Shown: positions 32,944 to 45,187 of the stretch, piece after piece | Numbering within the stretch: the stretch's first letter is position 1 | How the letters are laid out: each line of letters starts with the position of its first letter | Source: Patiria miniata | Lineage: Eukaryota > Echinodermata > Asteroidea > Valvatida > Asterinidae | Assembly (NCBI RefSeq): GCF_015706575.1 | Contig: NW_024037074.1 | Location: forward strand, 26,587,334-26,651,333 | DNA: 64,000 bases | Reading direction: 5' to 3' | Made by a program: the position numbers and the translations under genes | The notes under the pieces: generated by a model | Told to the model about the DNA's origin: nothing | What the model saw: the letters and a program-made list of their open reading frames with translations, nothing else | Database searches by the model: none

Positions 32944-34485
32944 TTACATCTTTGCTGCTAGCTTGGATGGCATTTCATACCCAGATGCGTCCTGCATAGG
33001 AACTCTCAGGCTCTGCATCTTTATCTTGACAGGGTGTGGAACAGCCTTGCCAATTTTGCCTCCGGATGCAGTAGGATCATTCTTGCGCTCTGGGTAGGAA
33101 GCATAAGCATACTCGAGGCTTTCCTTGCACGTAGGAGAATCCTGTAGTTCCAGGTACTCAGAGGTGATAGGACCATCCCTATCTTCCTGGACCGCAGCAT
33201 AAGCAGAGTCTTGCATTTCTTGGCCTTGCTCTGCCGCATCTTGGACATCATCATACTCATGGCCTGCTTGCGTCATTCTCGGTCCCGCTGGGGGGCTTGT
33301 AGACTTCCGGTAATGTTTCCTTTGCCACACAAGCAAGATATTGAGGACAATCACTGCTACTGCTAGGACCAACACAACCACAATCAAAGCCACAGAGACT
33401 AGAGATGATTGTTCATTCTGGGGATAATTGCAAGGTGGTTCCTTGGAGGGTTTGTCTGTGAGTAACCCTGTGGATACGACACTCATTGTTGTCTGTTCCC
33501 GGTTGACTACATCAATCCTTGTGGTTGTATTACCAGACAATCCAGATGGTACACTGACAATGCAGAGCAATTCAAGATTCTCCATCACTGCTATCTCCAA
33601 AGTTTGCCCATCCTCAGTCACTGTGTACCTCTCTGTTGGTAGGGCGTGTCCAGTATCAGTTTTGATTACTTTCCAACTGTATTTGTTAATATTAGGCACG
33701 CCCTCCCAACTGCATTGGAAAGTTGTAAAAGTCCCCTCCTCAACCCTAGATAGTGCTGGAAGGATGGTGGCCTGTGGTAAGATTCTCAGCGGCATCACAG
33801 AGCAGTTTCGCAGCTCATCCAAGGCAGGTGTGGTCATGATGCAAGTGAAAGTCACGCCATTGTCTTGAGCTTGTAACTGATATTGATGACGAATTGAATT
33901 TTTCGCCGGACCTGCCATCTGTTCAGTCTCCTTATAATAGGTGATGTTTGGAGCAGGTTTTCCACTTTGCGAATTACAGTTAATAGTCACATAGTCTCCC
34001 ACGGCCCTTGATTCAGGTTGTACACTGCACCAAGGTGACTGTGTGGATGGTGGGACCTGAACTGTAAGCTCAGCTGTGCCAGCAGTTTCTTTAATACCCC
34101 TGGGATAACCATACCAGCAAGAATACGTCCCTTCATCAGTTACCTGTACATTTGTGATCTTCAAAGTAAACTCATGTTGGCTCTCATTACCTATGATGGA
34201 CAGCCGTTGTGCCAGCTCCAGGGGTAGTTGTGGGTTTGCAATCACCGATCTATCCACGCTAATACGGTACATCTCAAAGCCACCTTGTCTCCGATAAGCC
34301 CAGTAGATATCATAACCAGTTAAATTTGTGTAGTCACATACAAAATCAACGGTGTCTCCTTCATGAACCACAGCATCCTGCAGGACTCTTTCTAGCCGGG
34401 GTTGTGCGAGAACATGATGACAAGCAAAACTTAAGAAGAAACACAGCAGACCAGCAGACATGATAAACCTATCAATGGGAGACAT
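32944..34485 (-). CDS. Ig-domain ITIM-type receptor, short-tail gene 3
   Basis: 513 residues, one exon. Signal peptide 1-27; Ig1 with C50, W62 and C123 (DEGTYSC); Ig2 with C170/C215 and outer pair C153/C228; Ig3 with C258/C308; a stalk cysteine C352; membrane segment about 364-387; tail tyrosines Y411 (EYDDV), Y429 (SAYAAV), Y444 (SEYLEL), Y459, Y461, Y464, Y503. The ectodomain is the MSPIDRF class, but the membrane segment, tail (TQAGH, ASGGK, AAKM end) and 3' flank are of the kind seen in gene 1. It is a mosaic, with the switch near the stalk. The ATG follows GCCACCAAC, a good Kozak context. The final lysine of the paralogs is lost: it ends KM. Confidence 0.92.
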   Translation of the reverse strand: MSPIDRFIMSAGLLCFFLSFACHHVLAQPRLERVLQDAVVHEGDTVDFVCDYTNLTGYDIYWAYRRQGGFEMYRISVDRSVIANPQLPLELAQRLSIIGNESQHEFTLKITNVQVTDEGTYSCWYGYPRGIKETAGTAELTVQVPPSTQSPWCSVQPESRAVGDYVTINCNSQSGKPAPNITYYKETEQMAGPAKNSIRHQYQLQAQDNGVTFTCIMTTPALDELRNCSVMPLRILPQATILPALSRVEEGTFTTFQCSWEGVPNINKYSWKVIKTDTGHALPTERYTVTEDGQTLEIAVMENLELLCIVSVPSGLSGNTTTRIDVVNREQTTMSVVSTGLLTDKPSKEPPCNYPQNEQSSLVSVALIVVVLVLAVAVIVLNILLVWQRKHYRKSTSPPAGPRMTQAGHEYDDVQDAAEQGQEMQDSAYAAVQEDRDGPITSEYLELQDSPTCKESLEYAYASYPERKNDPTASGGKIGKAVPHPVKIKMQSLRVPMQDASGYEMPSKLAAKM

Positions 34486-34613
34486 GTTGGTGGCTAACAG
34501 AGGGCTAGATTTCCTTTGAACCTTCGGACACAGTGTACCGATAGGTTACTGTTACACAAATCCAACCAAAGTCTTGCCAAACTGTTCCCGCTGGCAGAAC
34601 TATTGTGATAGTG

Positions 34614-34660
34614 TTTCATTTTTAGATTTATCAAAACAGTTATTTTTCCTTTTCACTTCC
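34614..34660 (-). promoter_or_regulatory. Promoter-like block with ETS-IRF-like site
   Basis: On the minus strand GGAAGTGAAA (34651-34660) matches the ETS-IRF composite pattern GGAAnnGAAA. It lies 166-175 bases before the ATG and is followed by CTAAAAATGAAA (34613-34624), a TATA-like block. The pair is conserved with changes in the other units. Function inferred. Confidence 0.45.
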
Positions 34661-35996
34661 CATTTTGAGAAACAAACAGCCGTGCAGCACAATGTGATTG
34701 TGCTCTGTCATTACAATCATTGCACATTCCAAAATAACTTCTTGCTTTTTTAATGCATATATTAAAAGACTCTGATACATTGATTCCATATGGGACTTTT
34801 CATGGAGCTTGATCGTCTTGGATAAAATTTACATAATAAAAATACAGGTTTGATTGGGTGAACTATATTGCTTGGATACTTTGACTCTTGAACTCGGGAC
34901 TTTTTATCCCATTAACAACTGTACCACAGTGTATTACATTTTTTATGTTAGCCAATCAGATTCACAAAGGAAGTCACATACCGGTAATTCAAAATTGACG
35001 GCTGCCATTTTATTATCATGTGACTGGTTGTAATGCGTCATGTAAATATTGCGCATTTCGTGGGTGTTATCTGATTTGTCACGCATTAAAATGCACAAAA
35101 TGAGAAATCTGTTTTTGTTTTCCCTGTAGCCTGGTTTTCAATGTAAAAATGCCCCACAAATAGCATTCAAAAGTATGTAAGTAATTTGTAAAGTTAGCTA
35201 CGGTACCCATAACTTACGGGAGTATCCAATCCCTTAATCTGAAACCGGTTCTTGTCATCAGTAGTCTGGTTCTCGGGTACCTGGTTCCAATGCATACCCC
35301 TAGGTGGGACTGGATTGAGAAACCAACAGGAGCCCTTCATGCTACAATTAATATCCCCGAAAATCTTAAAGACTTCCAATGACTTTCCTTTTAGTGTTGC
35401 CTATAACCAATAAACATTGCAAAAAAAATTATGTTTTGCACTTATTTAGATGTATAATTTACATGTTTTGCACAAATAAGCATGCACATGATTCTATTCT
35501 CGTCAAACAGGGGCGTATTTTCATTCCTTTGCCATGTTAGCCACAAAAAATATGCTTGTACATGTACAATGTATACAGTTTGTATACAATATTTCATGTA
35601 CTAACAGTACAATTTGTATGCCACAGTCTCAACCCATAATCAGAATAAAACATCCAATCAAATGTCACTTTCCTGTTTCCTTTTCTGTATTTATTTAAAT
35701 TTGGTGTGTTTCTCGCGTTAACTCTTTCTTCACTGTAGCGCCCGAAACCAACTTGCCTATTACTCCTAATTGTAGCCCCCCGAAACCACCCAATGGTTTG
35801 AGCGATTCTTCAGTGGATAAGCACAATGTATAACACAGTATAGTGCAGGTGCTACTGGGTTAAAGTGCAGCAAGATTATGTTTGTTCGTTTGATATTGTT
35901 TTTCAACACTTTCCACTCAGCGACTACAAAACGTTTGATAGCCAAGCATTCAAAAGCATCTGTATTTCTCAGCCTCATTCAAAAATATTTAAACAA

Positions 35997-36288
35997 ATTG
36001 TAACGCTTAGGCCTATGTAGCACTTTCGATCGTATCTACAATCTCCAAGCGATTTACAATTATTTTCCCCTTCATCGGGCCTCGAGACCACAGAGGATAT
36101 CAGCACGCATTCAGTCCTCTACCCTCACAGGTATCCATTTATATTCCTCGGTGGAGAGAGGCAATTGCAGTTACATGTAAGTGTCTTGCCCAAGGGCACA
36201 TACACCATGTTCCTGGCAGAATTTGAATCCATGCACCATCGTAATTATATAAATGAGTCAAACACCATAACAACTGGACCATATCATT
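35997..36288 (-). repeat. tRNA-derived SINE, near full length
   Basis: Minus strand: tRNA-like head (ATGGTCCAGTTGTTATGG, then GGATTCAAATTC), then CCCTTGGGCAAGACACTTA, AATTGCCTCTCTCCACC and ATAAATGGATACCTG, then a tail region ending near 35997. The CTTGGGCAAG core and the CTCTCCACC block are widespread in SINEs of marine deuterostomes. Two shorter copies lie at 20694-20793 and 51299-51405. Confidence 0.72.
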
Positions 36289-38556
36289 CTATAAATAAAA
36301 AAGTCATCTGTCAAAGGATAATTTTTCTTATTATTGAAAAAAAAAGAGTAACAATAGTCCGGAAACCTCTCAAAACCCATAACACTTGACATTAATAGTT
36401 TTGGTATTAAATATTGTATGGTTTTTGATATACCTGTAGTATTGTACACTTGTTTTCTGGTTTGTTTTAACACTGCATGGATTAAGATGTTTGAGTGTTA
36501 GTCTTTGGAATGGACAGCAGTGGTAGGGGGAGGGACTTGGGGGCTTGAACCCCACTATTGCAAAAAAAGGAGGGGGAAAAAGGTTGTAAGCTAAAGTTAT
36601 AATTTGAATTTAGAGTACACAATGTAAATAGCACAATACAAATTGCAAGTAACAAGAAACAGCAACCCTTACTTTAGGATGAGATTAAGCCCCCAACCCC
36701 CACCACTAACTTTTCAAATGTGCTATGCCTCAGGTGGCAACACACTGTTCTGTTGAGCCTTCCACACACATTAACTCTGTCAAAATGTATCATATTTTGC
36801 AAGATATCTGTGCTCACAAATTCAAACATGTTTAGACATATTAATAAAAGCCAAATTCTTGTCAAACAATTTGCCAAACTGATTTGAAATTTAACATGCA
36901 TTGTAACACAAGGCATGTATAAGACACACAGAATCTAAATAAAGAAAAGTATTGTACAAAGGTGCCGGTACATGGACAGAGTTTAATGTTATACTTTGCA
37001 AATTATTAAGTATCACATACAACGTAGCAGAAAGTCTATCTATGATCTACACCTATGTGTGTACTTAAGTCATCCCCCCCCCCCCCGAGTTCAATTCTAT
37101 GTTAATGAAAATAAACCTTGTTTTACTGATAAATACATCATTTCCCTTTCCTGTAACCAGTGCCATGATCCGGCTGGCTCTGTAGCCCGCAAATTCCTTG
37201 AATTTTGAAAGCATCTTTCATGTTCGCTTTGCAAATATTGCAGACAACTGAAAACTTTGGTTTGTGTTTTATTTTAAACGCTTCCAGTGACACCCAAAAT
37301 AGTCACTGACTCAGAATAAAGGTGATAACAACGGTGCAGAAAAATGTCAAAATATTTGCTTTCTCCTTCTTCATTTAGATTATTTGAGTCCAAAACTCCC
37401 AACTTTAAACTCTGGGTTTCACTAAATGGTACTCCAAAGCCATTTTTAATTTTCCAAAAAAAATGTTGTTGTTGAATAACAAAACCTTCTACAAATGGAG
37501 AAAAGATTGCTCAAAAATAGCCTATTTACAGCAACTGGTATTATAGTAATTGGGAAGTTACTAATAAAATATTATATGAGATAAAATTCGGCTAATCCAA
37601 TTTATATTTAAATCTTTGCAAAAAAACCCCCTATCCTATATACATCATTTGGCATTTAGTTGAAACCCTCTGATCATTTTTTTTGTTTAGTTTTCCAATA
37701 ATACACTTTTTAAAATTCCTTCATTCTAAAGTTAACACCTTCTTTCCCTATTTGACAGTGCGATTTGACTTAATTGGGTCTAACTTTATGATGCTTAAGT
37801 TCCTTGGACCCATTCGAAACATGGTTTTAGTAATTCCGCCCCTTACCCATGAAAAAAGAAAGAAAAAGAATGGCAAAACTGGCATCCCTCGGCCACAATT
37901 AGGCAAAGTGCCTAGTTTTCCTATTAGACAGAACTGATTGAGTTATCATAAGTAATTATGTGACTTGTCATCATGAAAATGAGCACAAAGTCGGACTTCT
38001 TAAGAATTGAGATATCTTGATACTGCAGAACAAGAGCTTTCTAATGATACATGTATATAATATGTGGGGTACTTATGAGTGTACTAACAGAAAGATAGAC
38101 TGCCAACTTAATTGAAGTTGTAACATTCATTTTTGAGAAAATGGCATTGGAAATTGCAATCTTGTGTTACTGTGAATAAAAAGTCAACTTATTAAACAGA
38201 TCCACCTGAAAACAAAATATCAACAACCCCTTTGTATTTTGGGCTTTAAACCGATGTATTTTACAAAGGCAATTTCCAATTTTATGCTCATTTTTTGACA
38301 ACAGGTCACATAGGCCTATGCAAGCAGTGATATGTAAATATATGCAAGTACATTATTACAAAATAATATTATATTAACTGAAATACTAAAAACTAATTCT
38401 ACCTAACTTTCTATTTTTTTCATGTTTGTTACTGGAAAATTACAACTTTTTCTCACACTGTCTATATAGATGTAAAAGTCAATAATTTGTTACTTTTTTC
38501 CCTTGCCAAATACATGTATGTACGAGTTTAGTAAATTAGTTTTAGTAAATCCGTTA

Positions 38557-38938
38557 GGCCAAAAAAAAAAAGTCTCCGGTTTCTGGTATGGAGCTTGCCC
38601 ATAGCTTGCCCCAAAAGTGGTGCGGCGACGCGGCTTTTTTTTTTTTTTTACCTGATTTTTTTGCTTCAAATGTCGGCTGATGACTGCAAATGGTGCCCGA
38701 CTAAACTTAGTGCAAATATATGGGAGTCCAGAGAGGCCACATCAAGCTTATTCTCGACCATAACCCAATCTAAAAACACGTTAAAATTGTGCAGCAGCAG
38801 TATTCCAATCAAACCAGTGAGTTTGGCGGTTTTGAGACATCATCTTTCACTGAAAAAAAAACTTTTTCATTTTGCCGACGCGCATGGCTACGGCGACGCG
38901 CGCGCATACCAGAAACCGGAGACTTTTTTTTTTTGGCC
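38557..38938. mobile_element. TTA-flanked MITE, GGCCAAAA family, copy 2
   Basis: A 382-bp element between TTA copies (38554-38556, 38939-38941), with inverted ends GGCCAAAAAAAAAAAGTCTC. The body is the reverse complement of 17984-18348. PIF/Harbinger-like by duplication size. Confidence 0.88.
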
Positions 38939-39033
38939 TTACCTATAAGCCACAACCCTTTCCCCATGAACAGAATAATACATTCACCAAAATGTCACTG
39001 CACTGTTTCCTTCTCTGAAAAAAATAACTGTTA

Positions 39034-39662
39034 CACTAGGTTCAGACAGGCGCTCCAGAGTCGCGCCGTACCACATGAAAGTCTAGATTTGAATTTAGTG
39101 CGTCAAAAGTCCGACGTCTGAAACAATTAGGATCGACTTGACGCGTTCGATGGCGAAAGATCAACTGTTGGAGTCGTTAGAACGACTCAGGAGCGACTTG
39201 GTTTCAGACATCGCTCTAGTCATAACGCGCGACGCAGTTCTTATAATTTAACAGATTTCTTTTTGCAGATTTAATCCTTTCTAACCCGAGATTTCGATGT
39301 CCTGTTACAGATCAAAAGCTTACAATAAATGTACACCCACTGTCGCCCCAATGTAACACAAGATACATTTCTTTTGTAAAGCGGAAAACTGAGACTTCCA
39401 GTAACCATGTTGTTCAGGCACGGCACAATCCTGAAATTCAAAATATTCGTACGTGGCGTGACGTACTAGAGATAACGCGAGCGCACATGGCGTACGTGCT
39501 AGCAGCCTGTCTTCCAAGATCCTGTGTTTGTTGGTTTGTACACAATACTCCAATGTATTAAGTTCGCCTGTCTGAAACCAAAAATTCTAATAAGGTCGAC
39601 CTGGAGTCGCTCCTAATATATTTGGTTCGGCGCGACTCTGGAACACCTGTCTGAACCAGGGG
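39034..39662. mobile_element. TA-flanked MITE with CACTAGGTTCAGACAGG ends
   Basis: A 629-bp element with inverted ends: CACTAGGTTCAGACAGGCG at the left, CCCCTGGTTCAGACAGGTG (inverted) at the right. The match runs about 35 bp into CCAGAGTCGCGCC. Flanked by TA. The interior has repeated GAC/GTC-rich words. Empty counterparts are at 14680, 23650 and 52735. Tc1/mariner-like by TA duplication only. Confidence 0.8.
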
Positions 39663-40278
39663 TAATTCCTGTCACGTTTTGCTGGTGTCTAATTTTGAGG
39701 ACTTGCTTCAAATTTGGGATGTGAATGATCATACTTTTGAACTTTTGATTTTCTATTCAGTTCTATTATGGAACTGTTTTCATCTCCAGATTTTTGCCAC
39801 ACACTCAAAAGTGGCTTTTTTGTAAAACTTTGCCTTTCTTTAAAAAAAATTATAATCTTTTGAAAAGTAATTTTTGTAAATCTAAGAAAAGGGACAAAAC
39901 CGTGCAAAAATAACTTACAATCATTTTCACTGTTACTGTGTATGCCTTTTGTTTTACATTCAAGACAAAAAAAGCTTCATTATCCTAAATTTCGGTCATC
40001 AGGCGAAAAAATAGTAACAATAACGGGTACTTATATAGCACTTTTGATTAATGCACTTTAAACATTCAAAAGTGCTAGTTACCACTATACTTTAAAGGAG
40101 AAAGGGTGTATGTGTGTGTGTTCACGAGTTGTTCACAAGTTGCTTGACTGCAATGCTGTCGACAGGCGGCAAAGCTGCATTCCTGCATAGTGGGCAAGGT
40201 GAAGTCTTGTCGCTTAATAACCACAGGGAGTGGAACAGCCTTTCCAATTTTGCCTCCCCGAGCAGTAGGATAATTCTT

Positions 40279-42026
40279 TCACTCTGGGTAGACAACAAAA
40301 GCATACTCAAGGCTTCCTTCCATGCAGGAGCATGCAGGAGAATCCTGCAGGTCCATGTACTCAGAGTCAATAGCCCCATGCTGCCCTGATGCCCCTGGAG
40401 AGACGTCATCGTAGTCGTCATCACCAATTTCATCTTCCTGGACTGCAATATCAGCATAGTCTTGCATTTCTTTGCCTTGTTCTTCCTCACAAGACATCAA
40501 CATACCCATGGCCTGCTTGTATCATTCTTGTTCGCGTTGGGGGACTTGCGGACCTACGGCACTCAGAGTCGATAGGACCATTCTGCCCTGATGCCCCAGG
40601 AGAGATGTCATCGTAGTTGTCATCACCGATTTCATCTTCCTGGACTGCGGTATCAGTAGGCCTAGAGTCTTGAATTTCTTGGCCTTGTCCTTCCTCACAG
40701 ACATCAACGTACCCATGGCTTGCTTGTATCATTCTTGGTCTCGTTGGAGGGCTTGTGGATTTCCAATACTGCGAGTCAATAGGACCATGCTGCCCTGATG
40801 TCCCAGGAGATACGTCATTGTACTCGTCATCACCGATTTCATCGTCCTGGAGATTAGCATCAGCGTAGGCTTGCATTTCTTGGCTTTGTTCTTCCTCACA
40901 GACATCAACGTGCTCATGGCCTGCTTGTATCATTCTTGGTCTCGTTGCGAGGATAGTGGACTTTCGGTAATGCTTCCTTTGCCACACAAGCAAGATGATG
41001 AGGACAATCATTGCTACAGCTAGGACCAAGTGACTGCAACCACAGTGGAAGCAACAGAGACTGGAGATGATTGTTCATTTGTTGGATAGTTGTAAGGTGG
41101 TTCCTTGGAGGATTTGTCTGAGAGTTCCCGGTTGACTACTACAATCCTTGTGGTGGTATTACTGGAAAGTCCAGATGGCACACTGACAATGCAGACCAAT
41201 TCAAGATTCTCCATCACTGCTATCTCCAATGTTTGGCCATTCTCAGACACTGTGTACCTCTCTGCCGGTAGGGTGTGTCCAGTTTCAGTGTCGATTACTT
41301 TCCAACTGTAGTTGGCGATATTAGGCACGCCCTCCCCATTACATTGAAAAAATGTACATGTAGACGTCCCCTCCTCAACCCTAGATAATGCTAACAGAAT
41401 GTTGGCAGTCGGTAAGATTCCCAGCAGCATCTCAGAGCAGTTACGTGGCTCATCCAAGGCAGGCGTGGTCATAGTGCAAGTGAAAATCACACCATTGTCT
41501 TGAGCTTGTAACTGATATGGATGAAGAATTGAATTAGTCACTGGACCTACCAACTGTTCATTCTCCTTATAATATGTGATGTTTGGAGCAGGTTTTCCAC
41601 CTTGAACATTACAGCCAACAAGATAAGCTTAGCCGTGCCAGCACTCTCCGGTAAAGCCCCGGGAGAACCATACAGACACGAATATGTCCCTTCATCGGTT
41701 TCCTGTACATTTGTGATCCTCAAAGTTAACTTGTCTTTGCTCTCATTACCCATGATGGACAGACGTTGTTCCAGCTGTGGGGGTAGAGAGGGCATTGGAT
41801 ATAGCTGTCTATTAAAGCTAAGGTAACTCTCTTCATAATACCAGTAGATGGCAGAATTGCCTACGTTTGTAAAGTCACGGGTGAACTGGACAGTGTCTCC
41901 TTCACGAACAAAGGCATCCTGCGGGCCTCTTTCTATTGTGGGTTGTGCCAGAACATGATTACAAGCAAAACTTAGGAAGAAACACAGCAGACCAGCAGAC
42001 AGAATAAATCTATCAACGGGAAACAT
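40279..42026 (-). pseudogene. Long-tail Ig receptor, broken copy 1
   Basis: Homologous to the short-tail genes from MFPVDRF (ATG at 42026) through three Ig domains, membrane segment and tail, but not readable in one frame. Visible damage: the first Ig1 cysteine is Arg (FTRD instead of FVCD). About 76 bp is lost between Ig1 and Ig2, removing the start of Ig2 and shifting frame. A 5-nt insertion before the membrane segment (near 41030-41040) is shared with the other long-tail copy. One extra base lies in tail module 3 (about 40493), and a stop replaces the Cys codon after YPE (40279). The tail holds three modules of 67-69 residues (40936-40320), each with YVDV- or HVDV-, YADA-like and Y(D/N)D(V/I) tyrosines, then SEYMDL. 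Confidence 0.88.
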
Positions 42027-42162
42027 GCTGGTGGCTAACAGACTGCTATAGCTTTCTTTCAAGCCTTCAGTTTACCATTCCTTTCAACACACAGTTGACT
42101 GTTGCACAAATCCAACCAAAGTGTTGTCAAACTGTTCCTGCTGGCAGACTTTTAAGACAGTG

Positions 42163-42209
42163 TTTTATTTTTAGACCAACAAAATAGTTCTTTTTCCCCT
42201 GAAACTTCC
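42163..42209 (-). promoter_or_regulatory. Promoter-like block of long-tail copy 1
   Basis: Minus strand: GGAAGTTTCA (42200-42209) and CTAAAAATAAAA (42163-42174), 137-183 bases before the ATG. Same order and spacing as the block of the right-hand long-tail copy and of gene 3. Confidence 0.4.
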
Positions 42210-42259
42210 TATGCTAAGAATAAATGCTGTGCAGCACAATATCGCATGATTTGTATATT

Positions 42260-43117
42260 GGCTCCGTCATTATAGCTATTTAAAGGATCTGATACATTTT
42301 ATGCCATAAATATAGAATGATGATCATCTTGGATGAAAAATAACATAACAATAAAAACACCACTAATTTAAATATTAAACATTTAAAGCAACTGGTAACA
42401 GCTAATTTGCAAGTTACATGTATAGACAAAATTAATTGTTTTGAATGTGTTGATAAAGTTTTCTTATAGGCCCTTTATAGCAATCTGTTGAGTTAAACCT
42501 CTCTTCTCCTGTTTAAATTTGCCAATAATACATTTTAAAATTCCTTTTTTCAAAAGTTAACACCTCTTTCCCCTGTTTGACAGTGTCATGATCTGACTTG
42601 AGTTTAACTTTATGATGCAACTTCCTTGAACCTTTTGGAAACATGTTTTATATAATTCCACCCCCATTTTGAGAAAATGGCAATTAAAAATCTTTGCTTA
42701 AAAAAGTCAATTAACTTATTAAACGGATCCACCTGAAAACAATAAATCGACAACCCCTTTGAATTTTGGCTTAACCCCATTGTATTTCAAAATGGCGATT
42801 TCCGACTTGATGCTCATTTTGTGGTGACTGGTCACATTTGCAAGCGAGGAAATGTATAATATGTAAGTTCATTATTAAAAGTACTATTATACTAACTACA
42901 ATATAAAAACTAATTCTACCTCTTTCTATGTTTCATAAACTTGCTTTCAGTTTGTTACTGGAAAGCTACAACTTTTCCTCACACTGTCTATATGTACAAG
43001 TCAATAATTTCTTACTTTTTTTCCTTGCCTTATATCTACGATTTAGAAATACAGCATGATGTTCGAGTTCTTTATATATTACAGTAGCCACACCCTAAGC
43101 CCGTGACCAAAATAATA
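42260..43117. repeat. Array flank, 5' side of long-tail gene
   Basis: No gene. Closely matches 56043-56913 and, more distantly, 30648-31340 and 14708-15300. Confidence 0.65.
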
Positions 43118-45187
43118 TAGTTCAGTCAGAAAAGGGGGGTATTGTGCACCCTCGGAAATCAATTTCTAATCAATGTCTCTAGGTCAGAAAAAAATGTGTA
43201 GAAAACGATTTGCTATATTAAAAAATTCAAAAAATGTCCTACGTATTGTTTTTATGCAAATTAGTGCCGCCATTACCGAAAAATCTATTTTTCACTATAT
43301 CTCAGCCATTATTGCAGATAATTGAACAAATTAGGTGTCTAAACCCATGTTTTCAAGGTCAGAGATCACAATAAAAACTATTCTGGAAGTGACCACATGT
43401 ACGTGTCTGTGGCATAGGGATATGCAAATTAGTGCCGCTAATACCAGAAAATCATGTTTTTGGCATATCTTGGCCAATATAGCACATATAGACTAAGCGA
43501 TATTTCAAAAATTGTTACATGAAGAGGCATTTTTGAGTAGAAGTACCCGGAAGGTTACATAGCTATATTACCTAATTTTGGGGTGCTGAATCCAAAAATG
43601 ATAGTAACCAAGCTGGATTTTTCGTGAAAATATGCCTAATTTGCATAAATCTTTAATACCTGTCGCGTAATGTATTTGTTCCCAAATTTGGGGATATTTT
43701 ATTTTTTTTAATTTTTTAAAATTTATTTTGGTGTTTCTACTTACACTTCCTTACTTCAATAACATTTTCTAAAACATATAAGTGACTGAATGATTATGAA
43801 GACATAGTAACAATCCAAAATGGCTAGCATTATACCCCGAAATTGTGATCTTGACATAATTATTATAACCAACACTAATCTTTTATTTTGGAGGATTTCC
43901 TTGAAGTTGTTCGAGTCTCCTACATGTATGTTAGGCAACCCTTCACCTAATCTTTAGCCCAATTTACGGACACTTCATTTTTCCCATGTTTTCTTTTTGG
44001 CCTAAAAATCAAGACGTTATCATTTTTCACATGATTTCCGATATCTTCCAGTTAGGGTAACTGTGCAGTTAGTACCTTTGTTAATTTGATGCTCAACAAT
44101 ACTGAGGTTTGGCGAGACTACTTGATGACATCTGATGAAAAGTAAATGCGTGCAACTTTAGGGTATGATAGTAGCCATTTTGGATTGTTACTATGTCCTC
44201 ATAATCATTCAGTCACTTATGCTTTAGAAAATGTTATTGAAGTAAGGAAGTGTAAGTAGAATCACAAACATAAACTTGTCTAAACCCAGGTTTTGAGGGT
44301 CAGGTATCATTAGAAGACCATTCACGAAGTATACATGTACATGTATGTGTGTCCTTGGCAGGTAAATATGTAAATTCTAAAGTGCCGATTTATCAGAAAT
44401 TAGATTTTTAGCCAATATCTCAGCCAATATTGCAGCTTATGTTGGCAGAAGGGTTTTTGATAAGCAGTAATGATCAAAGTTGATTTTAAGCCATCATATT
44501 CAAAATAAACTGTAATATTGGCTGAAAATCAAAATTTTGATAAACCGGCAATTTAGAATTTACATATTTTCATGCCAAAGACACACATTACTTCGTGAAT
44601 GGTCTTCTAAGGATACCTGACCCTCAAAACATGGGTTTAGACACCTTACTTGCGTAGTTATGTGCAATATTGGCCGAGATACATACACGTATTGGCTAAA
44701 AATCAAATTTCTGATAAACCGACACTTTATAATTTACATGTTTTCATGCCAAAGACACACATACATGTAGTTACTTCGTAAATGGTCTTCTAATGATACT
44801 TGACCCTCAAAACATGGGTTTAGACACCTAACTGGAGTAGTTATGTGCTATATTGACCGAGATATGCCAAAAACATGATTTTCCGGTATTAGCGGCACAA
44901 ATTTGCATATTCCTATGCCACAGACACATGTGGTCACTTCCAGAATAGTTTTATTGTGATCTCTGACCTTGAAAACATGGGTTTAGACACCTAGTTTGTT
45001 CAGTTATCAGCAAAATTGGCTGAGATATACATGTAGTAAAAAATAGATTTTTTGGTAATGGCGGCACTAATTTGCATAAAAACGTGGGAAATTTTTTGAA
45101 TTTCTACGCATTTTTTTCTGATCTAGAGACGTTGATTAGAAACTGATTTCCAAAGGTGCACGATACCCCCCTTTTCCGACTAAACTA
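43118..45187. mobile_element. 2.07-kb nested foldback element, copy 1
   Basis: The outer arms, about 370 bp each, are inverted copies: TAGTTCAGTCAGAAAAGGGG at 43118 against, inverted, TAGTTTAGTCGGAAAAGGGG ending at 45187. Flanked by ATA. Inside are further inverted pairs: 43740-43830 with about 44170-44270, and 44270-44420 with 44510-44645 plus a third copy at 44690-44830. The modules with GGGTTTAGACACCT, ATTTGCATA and CACAGACACATG look like diverged copies of one repeat. No transposase frame. The same insertion exists at 56914-58983. Confidence 0.85.

Larger units (their letters stand above)
34700..40100. repeat. Array flank of unit 3
   Basis: No gene. Similar to 17.5-24 kb and 48.7-53.3 kb, more diverged than those two are from each other. 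37020-38500 corresponds to 13.0-14.1 kb. Holds a SINE (35997-36288), a GGCCAAAA MITE (38557-38938) and a 629-bp element (39034-39662). 37840-38130 is not shared with other units. Confidence 0.65.

Noticed and set aside
42027-42062. Extra N-terminal codons before the long-tail genes (also 55811-55846)
   Set aside because: The frame starts at a TTG, not an ATG, and the true signal peptide starts at the following ATG.
43118-45187. Reading the 2-kb palindromic element as an LTR element
   Set aside because: The terminal repeats are inverted, not direct, and no reverse transcriptase, capsid or primer site is seen.
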